24,522 nucleotides of DNA from an uncultured Mycoplasmatota bacterium (GCA_900551455.1 URVV01000015.1:1-24522), one strand, 5' to 3'. Shown: positions 1 through 8,241, numbered from the stretch's first letter. A program made the numbers and translations. The notes: generated by a model not told the origin, from the sequence alone.

Positions 1-29
1 TAGTTCCTACATTATTGTTGCACAACTAA

Positions 30-58
30 ATTATAATACATAAATTATTTTATTTCAA
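30..58 (-). promoter_or_regulatory. Sigma-A-type promoter pointing out of the left edge
   Basis: Read on the minus strand there is TTGAAA, a 17-nt spacer and a perfect TATAAT. On the plus strand these are TTTCAA at 53-58 and ATTATA at 30-35. Transcription would start near position 23 and run leftwards out of the window, so a gene or RNA presumably lies to the left. The target is not visible. The match is good, but in AT-rich DNA such matches also arise by chance. Confidence 0.55.
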
Positions 59-135
59 CAAAAAAATATAACAATACAAATTATTTGTTAATACAATATC
101 ACTATTTAATATAATATAATAAATTTTTAACGTAA

Positions 136-151
136 TGTTCCACGTGGAACA
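136..151. promoter_or_regulatory. parS-type site 1
   Basis: TGTTCCACGTGGAACA, a perfect 16-bp palindrome that extends to 20 bp (134-153). It differs from the Bacillus parS consensus TGTTTCACGTGAAACA only by C/G for T/A at the symmetric fifth position. The central CACGTG and the outer TGTT/AACA that distinguish parS from Noc sites are kept. Confidence 0.85.
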
Positions 152-241
152 TTGTTACCTAGTTATAAATAAGACTAAATAAGTATTAATTCATTACATC
201 GGATAACCTGTTATACACTAATAACTCTAGTTATATCGCTA

Positions 242-257
242 TGTTCCACGTGGAACA
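242..257. promoter_or_regulatory. parS-type site 2
   Basis: Identical TGTTCCACGTGGAACA palindrome, exactly 106 bp after site 1. Confidence 0.85.
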
Positions 258-347
258 TTATTGCTTAGTTATAAATAATATTAAATAAGTATTAATTCAT
301 TACATCGGATAACCTGTTATACACTAATAACTCTAGTTATATCGCTA

Positions 348-363
348 TGTTCCACGTGGAACA
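348..363. promoter_or_regulatory. parS-type site 3
   Basis: Identical TGTTCCACGTGGAACA palindrome, exactly 106 bp after site 2. Confidence 0.85.
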
Positions 364-453
364 TTATTGCTTAGTTATAAATAATATTAAATAAGTATTA
401 ATTCATTACATCAAATAACTTGTTATATGCTAACAACTCTAGTTATATTACTA

Positions 454-469
454 TGTTCCACGTGGAACA
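454..469. promoter_or_regulatory. parS-type site 4
   Basis: Identical TGTTCCACGTGGAACA palindrome, exactly 106 bp after site 3. It is still perfect although the surrounding filler has begun to diverge from units 1 and 2. Confidence 0.85.
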
Positions 470-559
470 TAGTTACCTAGTTATAAATAATATTAAATAA
501 GTATTAATTCATTACATCAAATAACTTGTTATATACTAACAAATCTAATTATATTGCTA

Positions 560-575
560 TGTTCCACGTGGAACA
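560..575. promoter_or_regulatory. parS-type site 5
   Basis: Identical TGTTCCACGTGGAACA palindrome, exactly 106 bp after site 4. The repeat filler stops here, so the array ends on a palindrome. Confidence 0.85.
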
Positions 576-620
576 TTGAAAATGAAATTTGTTCTATCAA
601 CAACCAATTTAAAGAAAAAC

Positions 621-694
621 TATACAGTTTTTTAATTTCTGTAATATGAAATATACAGTTTTTTAATTTCTGTAATATAAAATATACAGTTTTT
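621..694. repeat. 31-bp tandem repeat, about 2.4 copies
   Basis: Units start at 621, 652 and 683. The first two differ at one base; the third is cut short in its T-run. Each full unit begins TATACAG, runs through T/A-rich sequence and ends CTGTAATA, so each contains an ACAG...CTGT dyad that could form a small hairpin. It lies between the parS array and the gyrA terminator. Function unknown. Confidence 0.75.
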
Positions 695-736
695 TTAAAA
701 TTGTCATTATTAAAATGCTCTATCAACAGGTAAAAA

Positions 737-780
737 TAAAAAAATACTGATTCAATTACATTATGTAATCAAATCAGTAT
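737..780 (-). terminator. Rho-independent terminator of gyrA
   Basis: Read on the minus strand, arms ATACTGATT and AATCAGTAT (780-772 and 752-744) enclose a second dyad built on ATTACA/TGTAAT. A run of seven T follows (743-737). It sits 18 bp past the gyrA stop and ends the recF-gyrB-gyrA unit. Confidence 0.8.
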
Positions 781-797
781 AATAAATTAACTTTTTC

Positions 798-3386
798 CTA
801 TTTATTACCCAATTCATCATCAGAAGAATTAATATCATCACTTACTGAAGTGTCTCTATCAACAGGTTCTGAAATTTCCTCATCTTTTTCTGAATCAACA
901 ACAGATATCGAACTAACCTTTTGACCATCTCTAAGATTAATTAACTTAACGCCCTGAGTAACACGACTCATCGTAGATATAGAATTGATACTTAATCTAA
1001 TTATAATTCCCTCATTAGTAATAATAATTAAATCTTTATCTTTATCAACAGCCTTAAATGAAGTTATAGTGCCATTCTTATCAGTTACACTTAATGTCTT
1101 AACACCTTTTCCTCCACGATTAGTAACTCGATACTCACTAATTGGTGTTTTCTTACCATAACCCTTTTCAGTTACAACTAAAACATCAATATCACTATTT
1201 GCAACTTCCATACCAACAAGAATACCATCATCAAGATTAATACCTCTAACTCCAGTAGCTCCACGCCCCATAATTCTTACTAAAGACTCTGGGAATCTAA
1301 CTAACCTACCATTTGAAGAAGCCATTAAAATCTCATAATTACCATCAGTTTTCTTTACAGAAATTAATTCATCATCATCCCTTAAAGTAATAAATTTCTT
1401 ACCACTAGCTCTTATATTAGAAAACTCAGATATTTCAGTTCTCTTAATTAATCCTTGTTTAGTTGCAAAAACTAAATACTTGTGTTCTTCATCATTAGCT
1501 ACTTTCAACAATGAAGTAATATATTCACCCTGCTCCAAATTAAGAAGATTAATTATAGGTAATCCCTTAGATTGTCTACTAAATTCAGGAATTTCGTAGC
1601 CCTTTAACCTATAAACCTTGGCTTTATTAGTGAAAAACAAAATATAATTATGTGTAGTAGAATTAATAATATGCTCAACAAAATCTTCTTCATTAATAGC
1701 CATTCCCTTTATACCGACACCACCTCTATTTTGAATTTTATACGTATCAACAGGTAAACGTTTAATATAACCTTTCTTCGTAAGAGTAATAACAATATTT
1801 TCTTCAGGAATTAAAGACTCATCATCAATATAATCAATAGCTGTCATATCAATTGAAGTCCTACGCTCATCAGCATATTTATTCTTAATTTCTAACATTT
1901 CTTCTTTTATAATAGCAAACACTTTTTCGTCACTACTTAATATAGCTCGTAATTCATCTATTAATTTCAACAAGTCATTTAACTCATTTTCAATTTTATC
2001 TCTCTCTAAACCAGTTAAACGACGCAATTTCATTTCAAGAATAGCATCACTCTGAATACTATCTAAACCAAATTTCTTAGCCAACTCCGCCTTGGCAATT
2101 TCATCCGTTTTAGAAGACTTAATAATTTTAATAACTTCATCAATATTATCCAAAGCTATTTTTAAGCCCTCTAATATATGAACTCTATTCAAAGCTTTAT
2201 TTAAATCAAACTTACATCTTCTTACTATAACTTCTCTTTGATGTTCAATATATTTCTGAATAATATCTTTTAATCCTAATGTTTTAGGAGTCATACCATC
2301 CAACATTAAGAAAATAATGCCATATGTAATTTGGAATGAAGTATGTTTATATAAATTATTTAAAACAACCTGCGGATTAGCATCCTTCTTCAAAGTAATT
2401 GTAATTTTAATACCATCCTTTAAATCAGTATGATAATCAGTAATTCCATCAATAACCTTTGTATGAACAAGTTCAGCTACTTTATTTTTAAGCTCCATCG
2501 TATTAATACCATATGGAACCTCAGTAACCGTTATAACACTATGTCCATTAACTTCTTCAATACTAGCCCTACTTCTAATAGTAATAGAACCACGACCAGT
2601 TTCATAAGCCTTTCTTATACCAGAATTTCCTAATATAATACCACCCGTAGGAAAATCCGGACCTTTGATATATTGCATCAATCCCATCGTATCGATATCT
2701 GGATTATCTATATATGCAATACAACCATCAATAACTTCACCTAAATTATGTGGAGGAATATTTGTAGCCATTCCTACAGCAATTCCCATCGTACCATTAA
2801 CTAAAATATTTGGAAATCTACTAGGTAAAACTCTTGGTTCTTTTAAAGTCTCATCAAAATTAGGATCAAAATCAACCGTATCCTTATTTATATCTCTAAG
2901 CAACTCCAGAGAAATTTTAGATAATCTAGACTCTGTGTAACGCATTGCAGCAGCTCCATCACCCTCTATATTACCAAAATTACCATGACCATCTATCAAC
3001 ATATATCTTTGATTAAAATCCTGAGCCATTCTTACCATAGCTTCATATATTGAAGAATCACCATGGGGGTGATAATTACCCATAACTTCACCAACAGTTT
3101 TTGCAGATTTACGATGAGGTTTATCTGGTGTATATCCAGAATTATACATACTCCATAAAATTCTTCTATGAACAGGTTTCAATCCATCTCTAAGATCAGG
3201 TAAGGCACGTGAAGTAATAACACTCATCGAATAATCTAGAAAACTTTTCTTAACCTCTTCAACAATATTATTCTCAGTTAAACTATCTCTTTCCTTAAAG
3301 TCACCACCATAATTCAACTCATCATCATTTAAAATCTCTTGACTTTCTGAATCTAAAGATTTTTCTTTATTATCATTATTATCCAT
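798..3386 (-). CDS. gyrA: DNA gyrase subunit A
   Basis: Breakage-reunion subunit of the A2B2 gyrase that introduces negative supercoils. At 862 residues it is full length. The DNA-cleaving tyrosine is Tyr150 in AAAMRYTESR. The quinolone-pocket segment GDSSIYE (109-115) has Ser111 and Glu115 at the E. coli Ser83/Asp87 positions, so no classical resistance change is visible. The C-terminal beta-pinwheel is present; NRGGKG near the C terminus matches the GyrA box and separates it from ParC. Odd: an acidic, Asp/Glu/Asn/Ser-rich N-terminal extension of about 35 residues precedes the usual start near IVEEVKKSFLDYSMSV. The start is an ATG with a GGGGGTG ribosome site right after the gyrB stop, 13 nt away, which implies co-transcription with gyrB. 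Confidence 0.97.
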   Translation of the reverse strand: MDNNDNKEKSLDSESQEILNDDELNYGGDFKERDSLTENNIVEEVKKSFLDYSMSVITSRALPDLRDGLKPVHRRILWSMYNSGYTPDKPHRKSAKTVGEVMGNYHPHGDSSIYEAMVRMAQDFNQRYMLIDGHGNFGNIEGDGAAAMRYTESRLSKISLELLRDINKDTVDFDPNFDETLKEPRVLPSRFPNILVNGTMGIAVGMATNIPPHNLGEVIDGCIAYIDNPDIDTMGLMQYIKGPDFPTGGIILGNSGIRKAYETGRGSITIRSRASIEEVNGHSVITVTEVPYGINTMELKNKVAELVHTKVIDGITDYHTDLKDGIKITITLKKDANPQVVLNNLYKHTSFQITYGIIFLMLDGMTPKTLGLKDIIQKYIEHQREVIVRRCKFDLNKALNRVHILEGLKIALDNIDEVIKIIKSSKTDEIAKAELAKKFGLDSIQSDAILEMKLRRLTGLERDKIENELNDLLKLIDELRAILSSDEKVFAIIKEEMLEIKNKYADERRTSIDMTAIDYIDDESLIPEENIVITLTKKGYIKRLPVDTYKIQNRGGVGIKGMAINEEDFVEHIINSTTHNYILFFTNKAKVYRLKGYEIPEFSRQSKGLPIINLLNLEQGEYITSLLKVANDEEHKYLVFATKQGLIKRTEISEFSNIRASGKKFITLRDDDELISVKKTDGNYEILMASSNGRLVRFPESLVRIMGRGATGVRGINLDDGILVGMEVANSDIDVLVVTEKGYGKKTPISEYRVTNRGGKGVKTLSVTDKNGTITSFKAVDKDKDLIIITNEGIIIRLSINSISTMSRVTQGVKLINLRDGQKVSSISVVDSEKDEEISEPVDRDTSVSDDINSSDDELGNK

Positions 3387-3399
3387 AATTCACCCCCTA

Positions 3400-5340
3400 C
3401 TAAATATCAAGATTTTCAACAAATCTTGCATTTTCCTCTATAAAACTTCTTCTTGGTTCAACTTCATCACCCATTAACTTTGCAAAAATCTTATCTGCTT
3501 CCACACAATCATCAACAGTAATTCTTCGTAAAGTTCTAGTGTTAATATCCATCGTTGTCTCGTTTAACTCCGGTGGATCCATCTCACCAAGTCCTTTCAT
3601 ACGAGCTATTTCCGCCCTTGCTCTAACATTATCTGGTAATGTTTTTAAATATGCTTCTTTTTCTTCTTCATCCAAGACATATTTTCTAGTTTTTCCATGC
3701 ATTATTCTAAATAATGGAGGTTGAGCAGCATAAACATGCCCTGCTTCCACAATAGGTCTAAAAAATCTATAAAATAATGTTAACAACAACACTCTAATAT
3801 GGGCTCCATCAACATCGGCATCAGTCATTATAATAATTTTATCATATCTTAACTTAGATAAATCAAATTCTTCACCAATTCCAGTACCAAAAGCCGTAAT
3901 AATAGTTCTAATTTCCTCATTAGATAAAGCCTTATCTAATCTAGCTTTTTCAACATTTAATATTTTACCACGAAGAGGTAATATTGCTTGTGTCATCGAA
4001 TCTCTTCCCTTTTTAGCACTTCCACCAGCACTATCCCCCTCGACTATAAATATCTCTGATTCACTAGGATCCTTACTCTTACAATCAGTTAATTTACCAA
4101 AAAAGTTAGTCATTGCCATTTCCGTTTTTCTAGTAATTTCCCTAGCTCTCTTAGCAGCATTTCTTGCTCTACAAGCTAATAAAGATTTTTCAACAATTAA
4201 CCTCGCACTATCGGGATTCTCTAATAAAAACTTTTCAAATCCTGATGAAAATACATTATCTGCAAGTTTTCTAACTTCTGAATTTCCAAGTCTACCTTTA
4301 GTTTGACCTTCAAACTGTGGATTAGGATGTTTACAAGAAATAATCATAGTTAATCCCTCTTTAACATCATCTCCCGTCAAAGACTCATCTTTTTCCTTAA
4401 GCAAATTTACCTTTCTTGCATAGTTATTAATAACCCTTGTAAGTGCCCTCTTAACACCATCCTCGTGTGTACCACCATCATGCGTATTAATATTATTTAC
4501 AAATGAATAAATATTCTCATTATAGCCATCTGTATACTGCATTGCTACCTCAAAAAATACATTATCCTCTGTACCATGCAAATGAATTATTTCATTATGA
4601 ATTGGTGTCTTTCCTTGATTAATAAACTTAACATATTCACTAATACCACCTTCATACATAAATGTCTCTCCAGTAGTATCTTCCATATCTCTATCATCTC
4701 TTAGAGTAATTCTTAAACCTCTATTCAAAAATGCCAATTCTCTTATTCTTACCTTTAAAGTATTATAATCATATATTACCGTATCAAATATATCTGAATC
4801 TGGTTTAAAAGTAACCACTGTACCTGTTCTATTCTCTTCACAATCACCAATAATTTCTAATGGTTTAACCGTATGTCCACCATTTTCAAATCTTATAAAA
4901 TAAACATGTCCGTGTTTATAAACCTTTACTTCTACCCATTTAGATAAAGCATTAACAACTGAAGCACCTACACCGTGTAATCCACCAGATACTTTATATC
5001 CTCCACCACCAAATTTACCTCCAGCGTGTAATACTGTATAAACAGTCTCTACTGTAGAAATCTTTGTTTTAGGATGAATATCAACAGGTATGCCACGACC
5101 ATCGTCTTTAACTGTTATTGAATTATCCTTGTTAATAACTACTTCTATATTATTACAAAAGCCCGCCAATGACTCATCAATTGCATTATCCACAATTTCC
5201 CATACTAAATGATGCAATCCCTTTACATCAGTCGTTCCAATATACATTCCTGGTCTTTTTCTAACAGCTTCCAGGCCCTCTAATACTTGAATATCCGAAG
5301 CATCATAATGTTCATTTCTATTTTCTTCCATTTCTATCAC
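3400..5340 (-). CDS. gyrB: DNA gyrase subunit B
   Basis: ATPase subunit of DNA gyrase, 646 residues, full length. The GHKL ATPase domain shows EIVDNAIDE (48-56, catalytic Glu48 and Mg-binding Asn52), DDGRGIP (79-85) and the ATP lid GGLHGVGA (119-126). The TOPRIM part has EGDSAGGSAKKGRD and the metal-binding DADVDGAH. The C terminus has the usual GLGEMDPPEL and RRSFIEENA. The given start is GTG at 5340, about 6 nt after AAAGGA; an in-frame ATG at 5331 (MEENRNEHYD) is nearly as well placed and may be the real start. It follows recF by 15 nt and precedes gyrA by 13 nt, in one unit. Confidence 0.97.
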   Translation of the reverse strand: MIEMEENRNEHYDASDIQVLEGLEAVRKRPGMYIGTTDVKGLHHLVWEIVDNAIDESLAGFCNNIEVVINKDNSITVKDDGRGIPVDIHPKTKISTVETVYTVLHAGGKFGGGGYKVSGGLHGVGASVVNALSKWVEVKVYKHGHVYFIRFENGGHTVKPLEIIGDCEENRTGTVVTFKPDSDIFDTVIYDYNTLKVRIRELAFLNRGLRITLRDDRDMEDTTGETFMYEGGISEYVKFINQGKTPIHNEIIHLHGTEDNVFFEVAMQYTDGYNENIYSFVNNINTHDGGTHEDGVKRALTRVINNYARKVNLLKEKDESLTGDDVKEGLTMIISCKHPNPQFEGQTKGRLGNSEVRKLADNVFSSGFEKFLLENPDSARLIVEKSLLACRARNAAKRAREITRKTEMAMTNFFGKLTDCKSKDPSESEIFIVEGDSAGGSAKKGRDSMTQAILPLRGKILNVEKARLDKALSNEEIRTIITAFGTGIGEEFDLSKLRYDKIIIMTDADVDGAHIRVLLLTLFYRFFRPIVEAGHVYAAQPPLFRIMHGKTRKYVLDEEEKEAYLKTLPDNVRARAEIARMKGLGEMDPPELNETTMDINTRTLRRITVDDCVEADKIFAKLMGDEVEPRRSFIEENARFVENLDI

Positions 5341-5355
5341 TTACCTTCCTTTAGT

Positions 5356-6474
5356 CTAATTCTTACAAACTACTTCTCCATTATCAATTTTATAAATATT
5401 TGGATTATCAATCGAAGAAAAAGTTATATTATTTAAATCCGTTGTCGTAACAATAGTTTGAATATCATTATTCAAATAATTAATAACCTTATTTCTTTTA
5501 TCAACATCCAATTCACTAAACAAATCATCTAAAAGTAAAATAGGATTCTCTAAACTAATTTCCTTAAAAACATCAATTTCTGCTAATTTTAAAGAAAGAA
5601 CAGCCATTTTTTGTTGACCTTGAGATCCATACGTTAATAAATCATTATTATCTAATATAAACTCAAAATCATCTCTTTGAGGACCAACTAAACTACTTCC
5701 ATATATAACTTCCCTATCTTTCATATTTTCTATCTTCTCAAGCATCTTTTCCTTCATTAAAGAAATATCTTCAACCTCAATATTAGAAATATACTTAATA
5801 TAAAGTCCATTATATCCCGATATACGCAAAAAAACATCACCAATATACTTATTTACTCTATTGATAAAATCATCTCTATATCTAATAATATACACCGCTA
5901 AATCAACATACTTCTTATTAAGTATTTTAAAATATGTCTCATTATAACTTCCCCCTCTAATTACCTTTAAATATTCATTTCTCTGTTTAAGAACAATATT
6001 AAATTCATTAAGAGTATTAATATAATTTAAATATAACTGACTAATCTCAATATTTAAAAATCTCCTTCTATTTAAAGGTCCATCCTTTATTAACCTCACA
6101 TTATCTGGACTAAATATAATAACCTTTAAATTACCAACATATTCATAATGCTTCTTTATTTCCTTTTCATTAATTTCAAGCTTCTTCCCATTACTATTAA
6201 TAAGTATACTAAGTCGCTTAAAACCATTATTATTAAAAATATCTCCCTTTATTAATGAATAAATAGTATCTTTTTTAACAACCATTTTATCATTAACCAG
6301 TAAAAAAGATTTAGTAATTGCTAAATAATAAATAGCTTCCAATATATTTGTCTTTCCTTGAGCATTATTTCCAATAATTATATTTAACTTATCACAAAAA
6401 TTAATCTCTAAATTATCATAATTACGAAAATTCTTTAAATATAGTTTCTCTATCTTCATCTCATTTTTATCCAT
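5356..6474 (-). CDS. recF: DNA replication and repair protein RecF
   Basis: SMC/ABC-like ATPase that helps RecO and RecR load RecA at single-strand gaps. Walker A is GNNAQGKT (35-42), the ABC signature is YGSQGQQK, and Walker B with D-loop is ILLLDDLFSELD. The 372 residues are a normal length. The first ATG sits directly against AGAGG with no spacing. The methionine five codons later (start at 6459) gives MKIEKLYLKNFRNY, which aligns better with family N-termini but leaves 15 nt from AGAGG, so the true start is uncertain. Stop TAG, then AAGGAAGG serving gyrB. Confidence 0.95.
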   Translation of the reverse strand: MDKNEMKIEKLYLKNFRNYDNLEINFCDKLNIIIGNNAQGKTNILEAIYYLAITKSFLLVNDKMVVKKDTIYSLIKGDIFNNNGFKRLSILINSNGKKLEINEKEIKKHYEYVGNLKVIIFSPDNVRLIKDGPLNRRRFLNIEISQLYLNYINTLNEFNIVLKQRNEYLKVIRGGSYNETYFKILNKKYVDLAVYIIRYRDDFINRVNKYIGDVFLRISGYNGLYIKYISNIEVEDISLMKEKMLEKIENMKDREVIYGSSLVGPQRDDFEFILDNNDLLTYGSQGQQKMAVLSLKLAEIDVFKEISLENPILLLDDLFSELDVDKRNKVINYLNNDIQTIVTTTDLNNITFSSIDNPNIYKIDNGEVVCKN

Positions 6475-6523
6475 CCTCTAACTTGCAGACAAATATACAT
6501 TATTTATTTATAATTACATATTA

Positions 6524-6532
6524 ATTATATCA
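6524..6532 (-). promoter_or_regulatory. Extended -10 promoter element before recF
   Basis: On the minus strand TGA-TATAAT forms an extended -10 box about 50 nt upstream of recF and just past the comK terminator. No good -35 is visible, so it probably relies on the TG extension. It would drive recF-gyrB-gyrA. Confidence 0.45.
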
Positions 6533-6539
6533 TAAAATG

Positions 6540-6583
6540 CCATAAAATAAAAGAAAAAGTCCTATTTTTCTAAACTTTTTCTT
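6540..6583 (-). terminator. Terminator of the ComK-family gene
   Basis: Minus-strand arms AAGAAAAAGT and ACTTTTTCTT (6583-6574 and 6560-6551) with a 13-nt loop, followed by a T-rich stretch. The left arm lies in the last codons of the gene. The stem has only two GC pairs, so termination may be partial. Confidence 0.5.
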
Positions 6584-7011
6584 CTTTTATTCATTTCATA
6601 ATCTAGTAACAAACTTCTTGTAACTTGATTATCAATAATATAATATGAAAAATCTAATTTCTGTACTTTATTTTCTTTAAAATACAAATAAGTAACATCA
6701 TCTTTTTTTTCATATCTTACTAAATTATTAAATGAAATCCATATATTACTCTTTTCTCTACACGATTTTAATGGAAAAAAAATAATATTTCTAGAATTTT
6801 CAATAATTATAGGTACTTTACTACGAATATTAACTACTCTTTGAGTAGCTTTTATTCTTTCTACTAAAGTAGAACCAAAATACTTACAAGAATTATCAAT
6901 AATTTTTTTAGCACATTCATCTACAATAAATTCTTTCTCTAATGTTACAACCAAAGTTCTAGAATCATCAATTCCTATCAACATAAGTGTTGATAAATCA
7001 ATTTCATACAT
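6562..7011 (-). CDS. comK: ComK-family competence transcription factor
   Basis: Recognised as the ComK family. The core NSCKYFGSTLVER (40-52) aligns with DRSCRFFGSS of Bacillus ComK. PIIIENSRNIIFFP (67-80) aligns with PIMVDPSNQIFLFP, a WIS follows (91-93), and DNQVTRSLL (127-135) aligns with ENQVYRTAW. In Bacillus ComK is the minor-groove-binding master activator of DNA-uptake genes. At 149 residues this protein is shorter than Bacillus ComK (192), ending soon after the last shared motif. It fills the dnaN-recF interval normally held by yaaA. It has its own -10 box, a strong GGGGGGAG ribosome site, and terminators on both sides, so it appears to be transcribed alone. Whether it controls competence here is unknown; late com genes are not in the window. 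Confidence 0.85.
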   Translation of the reverse strand: MYEIDLSTLMLIGIDDSRTLVVTLEKEFIVDECAKKIIDNSCKYFGSTLVERIKATQRVVNIRSKVPIIIENSRNIIFFPLKSCREKSNIWISFNNLVRYEKKDDVTYLYFKENKVQKLDFSYYIIDNQVTRSLLLDYEMNKRRKSLEK

Positions 7012-7033
7012 TATACTCCCCCCTTAACTTTTA

Positions 7034-7072
7034 ATTATAAATCAACAAACTTGTCGAAAAATGTCACTTTTT
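7034..7072 (-). promoter_or_regulatory. comK promoter -10 with upstream A/T-tract dyad
   Basis: A perfect TATAAT (minus strand, 7039-7034) lies 22 nt upstream of the comK start, without a clear -35. Just upstream at 7057-7072 is AAAAA-N6-TTTTT. Bacillus ComK binds pairs of AAAA-N5-TTTT boxes, so this is close but has one extra central base. An activator-dependent or self-regulated promoter is possible but is inference. Confidence 0.4.
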
Positions 7073-7083
7073 GTAGAATAACA

Positions 7084-7118
7084 AATAAAAAAACATTTCT
7101 GCATATTAACAGAAATGT
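7084..7118 (-). terminator. Rho-independent terminator of dnaN
   Basis: Minus-strand arms ACATTTCTG (7118-7110) and CAGAAATGT (7101-7093), an 8-nt loop, then seven T. It lies 8 bp past the dnaN stop and separates dnaA-dnaN from comK. Confidence 0.8.
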
Positions 7119-7125
7119 CTATAAA

Positions 7126-8241
7126 TTAATAAGTTTTAATAGGTAAAACTAATTGTACTAAAGATTTTTCATTATCACTCTTAATTATAATTGGCGAATT
7201 ATCATTATTCATTAACAAATGTATTTTCTCCGAATTAAAACTCTTTATAGCCTCTAACATATACTTAGAACTAAATGAAATAGATATATCTGAATCATTA
7301 TCAATAGCTATCTTCTCTTCGACTTTACCAATTTCAGGAGAATTAGAAGAAATAACTAACTCTCTATTATTAAGTTCTAACTTAATAGTATTCTTATCCT
7401 TATCCGAAGTAAGAAGAGATGCTCTATCAATCATATCATATAAATCATCATAATTACACTCAATATCTATTCTAAAATCATTAGGAATAATATTAGAACT
7501 AACTGGATATGTTCCACTAATTAACCTAGATAAAAAGATAATATTTTTATACTTAAATAAAACTTTATTATTAAATATATGTAAATATATATTTTCCTTA
7601 TCATCTTCGACAATTCTAGATAATTCAAGTAAATTCTTACCTGGAATAACAATATTAAAATCTGTTTCATATCCTTCAGGTAACTCTATTTCTTTCTTTG
7701 CTAATCTATAACTATCCGTAGCAATAACTTCAAGTGATTTACCAACTAATTTAAAATTAATTCCTGTAAGCAATGGTCTAGTTTCTGATATTGATGTTGC
7801 AAAAAAAGTTTGATTAATAATTCCCTTAAAAACGACTGGATTTAAAATAATAGGATTTTTAGTTTCTTCAAGATCTAGATTAGGAAATTCATTTGGATCA
7901 ATTCCATTTAAATTAAATTCTGAACCTTCAGTTTGAATTATCATATTAAACCCATCTATTACTTCAATCATAATTTCACTATCAGGTAACTTTCTAATTA
8001 TTTCTACAATATATTTTCCGCTAATAACTACACTTCCAAGTCTCTCTATCTTTGTAATCATATCTTTTTGAATAAATGTTCTAATTGATATATCTGAATC
8101 ACTTGCCGATAAATATAAACCTTCCTCCGTTAATTCAAACTTAATACCTGTAAGTATTGGAATTAAATTTTTACTAGATATTGCTTTTGAAGTATTAAAT
8201 AAATTTTCTAATAAAATATTTTTCTTAATAATAAATTTCAT
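7126..8241 (-). CDS. dnaN: DNA polymerase III beta subunit (sliding clamp)
   Basis: Ring-shaped processivity clamp that tethers PolC/DnaE and many repair proteins to DNA. The 371 residues show the three-domain clamp pattern: N-terminal MKFIIKKNILLENL, the family-typical SGKYIVEIIRKLP, LLTGINFKL and ATDSYRLA segments, and a C-terminal VQLVLPIKTY that matches the family's VQLILPVRTY ending. The ATG is preceded by AGAAAGAAGGAC, a usable AAGGA ribosome site. It lies 144 nt downstream of dnaA, with its own promoter in that spacer and a terminator after it. Confidence 0.97.
   Translation of the reverse strand: MKFIIKKNILLENLFNTSKAISSKNLIPILTGIKFELTEEGLYLSASDSDISIRTFIQKDMITKIERLGSVVISGKYIVEIIRKLPDSEIMIEVIDGFNMIIQTEGSEFNLNGIDPNEFPNLDLEETKNPIILNPVVFKGIINQTFFATSISETRPLLTGINFKLVGKSLEVIATDSYRLAKKEIELPEGYETDFNIVIPGKNLLELSRIVEDDKENIYLHIFNNKVLFKYKNIIFLSRLISGTYPVSSNIIPNDFRIDIECNYDDLYDMIDRASLLTSDKDKNTIKLELNNRELVISSNSPEIGKVEEKIAIDNDSDISISFSSKYMLEAIKSFNSEKIHLLMNNDNSPIIIKSDNEKSLVQLVLPIKTY

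Larger units (their letters stand above)
135..576. repeat. Tandem 106-bp repeat array carrying five parS-type palindromes
   Basis: Four tandem units of exactly 106 bp start at 135, 241, 347 and 453, and a fifth palindrome (559-576) closes the array. The palindromes are identical in all units. The AT-rich filler between them is about 85-95% alike by eye; units 1 and 2 resemble each other most. Each unit also contains weaker dyads, for example ATAAC-CT-GTTAT at 203-214 and ATAACT-CT-AGTTAT in units 1 and 2. No coding sequence is credible here. 106 bp is close to ten turns of B-DNA, so all five sites face the same side of the helix. Inference: a centromere-like partition locus for a ParB-family protein, about 9.5 kb from oriC. 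Confidence 0.9.

Noticed and set aside
211..219. DnaA box TTATACACT in the 106-bp repeats
   Set aside because: It is one base off a box in units 1 and 2 and decays to TTATATGCT and TTATATACT in units 3 and 4, unlike the perfectly kept palindromes.
135..576. CRISPR array
   Set aside because: The whole 106-bp unit is repeated, including the filler, so there are no unique spacers. The constant part is a perfect parS-type palindrome, and no cas gene is near.
529..726. Minus-strand open frame of 65 codons across the repeats
   Set aside because: It translates a parS palindrome and the 31-bp tandem repeats, has no ribosome site and resembles no protein.
2430..2940. Plus-strand open frames inside gyrA (and similar ones in gyrB, dnaA, mnmE and mnmG)
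   Set aside because: They are antisense shadows of strongly conserved genes, with no ribosome sites or recognisable products.
3200..3215. Extra parS site in gyrA (CACGTGAAG)
   Set aside because: Only the centre and one half match; it is coding sequence without dyad symmetry.
720..5097. Repeated 11-mer TATCAACAGGT near and inside the gyrase genes
   Set aside because: The genic copies encode Pro-Val-Asp on the minus strand in gyrA and gyrB, so the recurrence is explained by codon choice; the 720-728 copy alone is weak.
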